Below are positions 63,199 to 64,000 of a DNA stretch of 64,000 nucleotides, in pieces. Positions within the stretch are counted from its first letter, which is position 1. Every line of letters starts with the position of its first letter. Source of the DNA: Pseudolabrys sp. (GTDB taxonomy: Bacteria > Pseudomonadota > Alphaproteobacteria > Rhizobiales > Xanthobacteraceae); contig JAHCKG010000005.1 of assembly GCA_026125895.1 (NCBI GenBank), forward strand, positions 124,001 through 188,000, written 5' to 3'. The notes beneath the pieces were generated by a model. That model had not been told where the DNA came from. It did not search any database and saw nothing but the letters and a program-made list of their open reading frames with translations. The position numbers and the translations under genes were made by a program.

Positions 63199-64000
63199 AT
63201 GAAATTGCCGCGCGAACTGGGACCGGTGCACTTCGTCGGCATCGGCGGCATCGGCATGAGCGGCATCGCCGAGGTGCTGGTCAATCTCGGCTACACGGTG
63301 CGCGGTTCCGACGTTTCGGAGAACGCCAACGTCAAGCGTCTGCGCGACAAGGGCGTCATCGTCGAGATCGGCCACAAGGCGGAGAACCTCGACAACGCCG
63401 ACGTCGTCGTCGTCTCGTCCGCGATCAAGCCGGACAATCCGGAACTCGTCGCTGCCCGCGCGCAGCGCCTGCCGGTGGTGCGCCGCGCCGAGATGCTGGC
63501 CGAGCTGATGCGGCTAAAATCCTGCGTCGCCATCGGCGGCACGCATGGCAAGACCACGACGACGTCGATGGTTGCGACCTTGCTCGATTCCGGCGGCTTC
63601 GATCCGACCGTGATCAACGGCGGCATCATCAATGCCTACGGCACCAATGCGCGATTGGGCGGCGGCGACTGGATGGTGGTCGAGGCTGACGAATCCGACG
63701 GCACCTTCCTCAAGTTGCCCGCCGACATCGCCATCGTCACCAATGTCGATGCCGAGCACCTCGATCACTTCAAGACCTTCGCCGCGGTGCAGGAGGCCTT
63801 TATCCACTTCGTCGAGAACGTGCCGTTTTACGGCTTTGCCGTGATGTGCACCGATCATCCGATCGTGCAGCGGCTGGTCGGCCGCATCGCCGATCGCCGC
63901 ATCGTCACCTACGGTGAAAACGCGCAGGCCGACGTCCGCCTCGTCGATCTCACCAACAAGGACGGCTCGCAGCATTTCAGCGTCGTGTTCCGCAACCGCA
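63199..64000 (+). CDS. murC: UDP-MurNAc:L-alanine ligase (3' truncated by window)
   Basis: The ATG at 63199 opens a frame running to the window end (267 residues visible). [32 protein letters not shown] is the typical MurC nucleotide-binding start; then [38 protein letters not shown] (ATP loop), [17 protein letters not shown] and [12 protein letters not shown]. First amino-acid ligase of the stem peptide. The gap from murG is 61 bases with no repeat. Full length is expected to be about 465 residues. Confidence 0.95.
   Translation, partial: MKLPRELGPVHFVGIGGIGMSGIAEVLVNLGYTVRGSDVSENANVKRLRDKGVIVEIGHKAENLDNADVVVVSSAIKPDNPELVAARAQRLPVVRRAEMLAELMRLKSCVAIGGTHGKTTTTSMVATLLDSGGFDPTVINGGIINAYGTNARLGGGDWMVVEADESDGTFLKLPADIAIVTNVDAEHLDHFKTFAAVQEAFIHFVENVPFYGFAVMCTDHPIVQRLVGRIADRRIVTYGENAQADVRLVDLTNKDGSQHFSVVFRNR

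Overview
This is a high-GC chromosomal window from an alphaproteobacterium of the order Hyphomicrobiales (Rhizobiales), most likely the Xanthobacteraceae/Nitrobacteraceae side (Bradyrhizobium, Rhodopseudomonas, Pseudolabrys relatives). The evidence is lineage-restricted small families (DUF2093, DUF4170, DUF6101, DUF3309), the lpxK-waaA-acyltransferase-DUF4170-cysQ-pmbA order, and several families of intergenic palindromic repeats of the kind that crowd these genomes. I see no tRNA, rRNA operon, prophage, insertion sequence or CRISPR array. The only structural RNA is rnpB, on the minus strand near 47.2-47.6 kb.

Layout. 1-9 kb is housekeeping: an M16 peptidase pair (the first cut by the window edge), pgi, a DUF1330 protein, arfB, mutL, rsmD and rluB (minus), tadA. 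9-13 kb, mostly minus: a small Gln-rich protein, an aminoglycoside-phosphotransferase-fold protein coupled to a probable fluoroacetate dehalogenase, a small secreted protein, and purD. A PIN-toxin/antitoxin pair with a repeated GATATC operator sits between purD and xseA. 15.5-17.8 kb holds a ZnuD-like TonB-dependent receptor under a Zur-box-like palindrome. 18-24 kb is the lipid A/Kdo group lpxK-waaA-acyltransferase, followed by cysQ and pmbA. 25-29 kb is a TetR-regulated EmrAB-type pump with two matched operators flanking the pump promoter.

29-33 kb contains an unknown four-helix membrane protein and a three-gene unit: a NEW3-domain exported protein, an ABC ATPase and an ABC-2 permease. 33-40.5 kb pairs a 1,227-residue fused oxoprolinase/hydantoinase with a divergent MarR-like regulator and a TRAP transporter (QMP order), suggesting uptake and hydrolysis of 5-oxoproline or a related lactam. 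40.6-47 kb carries a DUF3309 peptide, a frameshifted proline-rich OmpA-like gene, and a signalling group: a HisKA-REC-adenylate cyclase protein, a hybrid histidine kinase and a DivK-like receiver. After rnpB come LysR and AraC regulators, a small DUF1579-like/VOC pair, and an AmpD-like amidase.

51.9-64 kb is the division and cell wall (dcw) cluster: rsmH-ftsL-ftsI-murE-murF-mraY-murD-ftsW-murG-murC (murC cut by the window end). No mraZ lies in front of rsmH.

The recurring theme outside genes is repeats. At least six palindromic designs occupy intergenic gaps; three sit inside the dcw operon, and one copy has been absorbed in frame into the C-terminal tail of rluB. No wholly new system is evident. 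The best candidates for follow-up are the coding repeat in rluB, the frameshifted proline-repeat OmpA gene, the NEW3/ABC unit, and the cyclase/kinase/receiver cluster.
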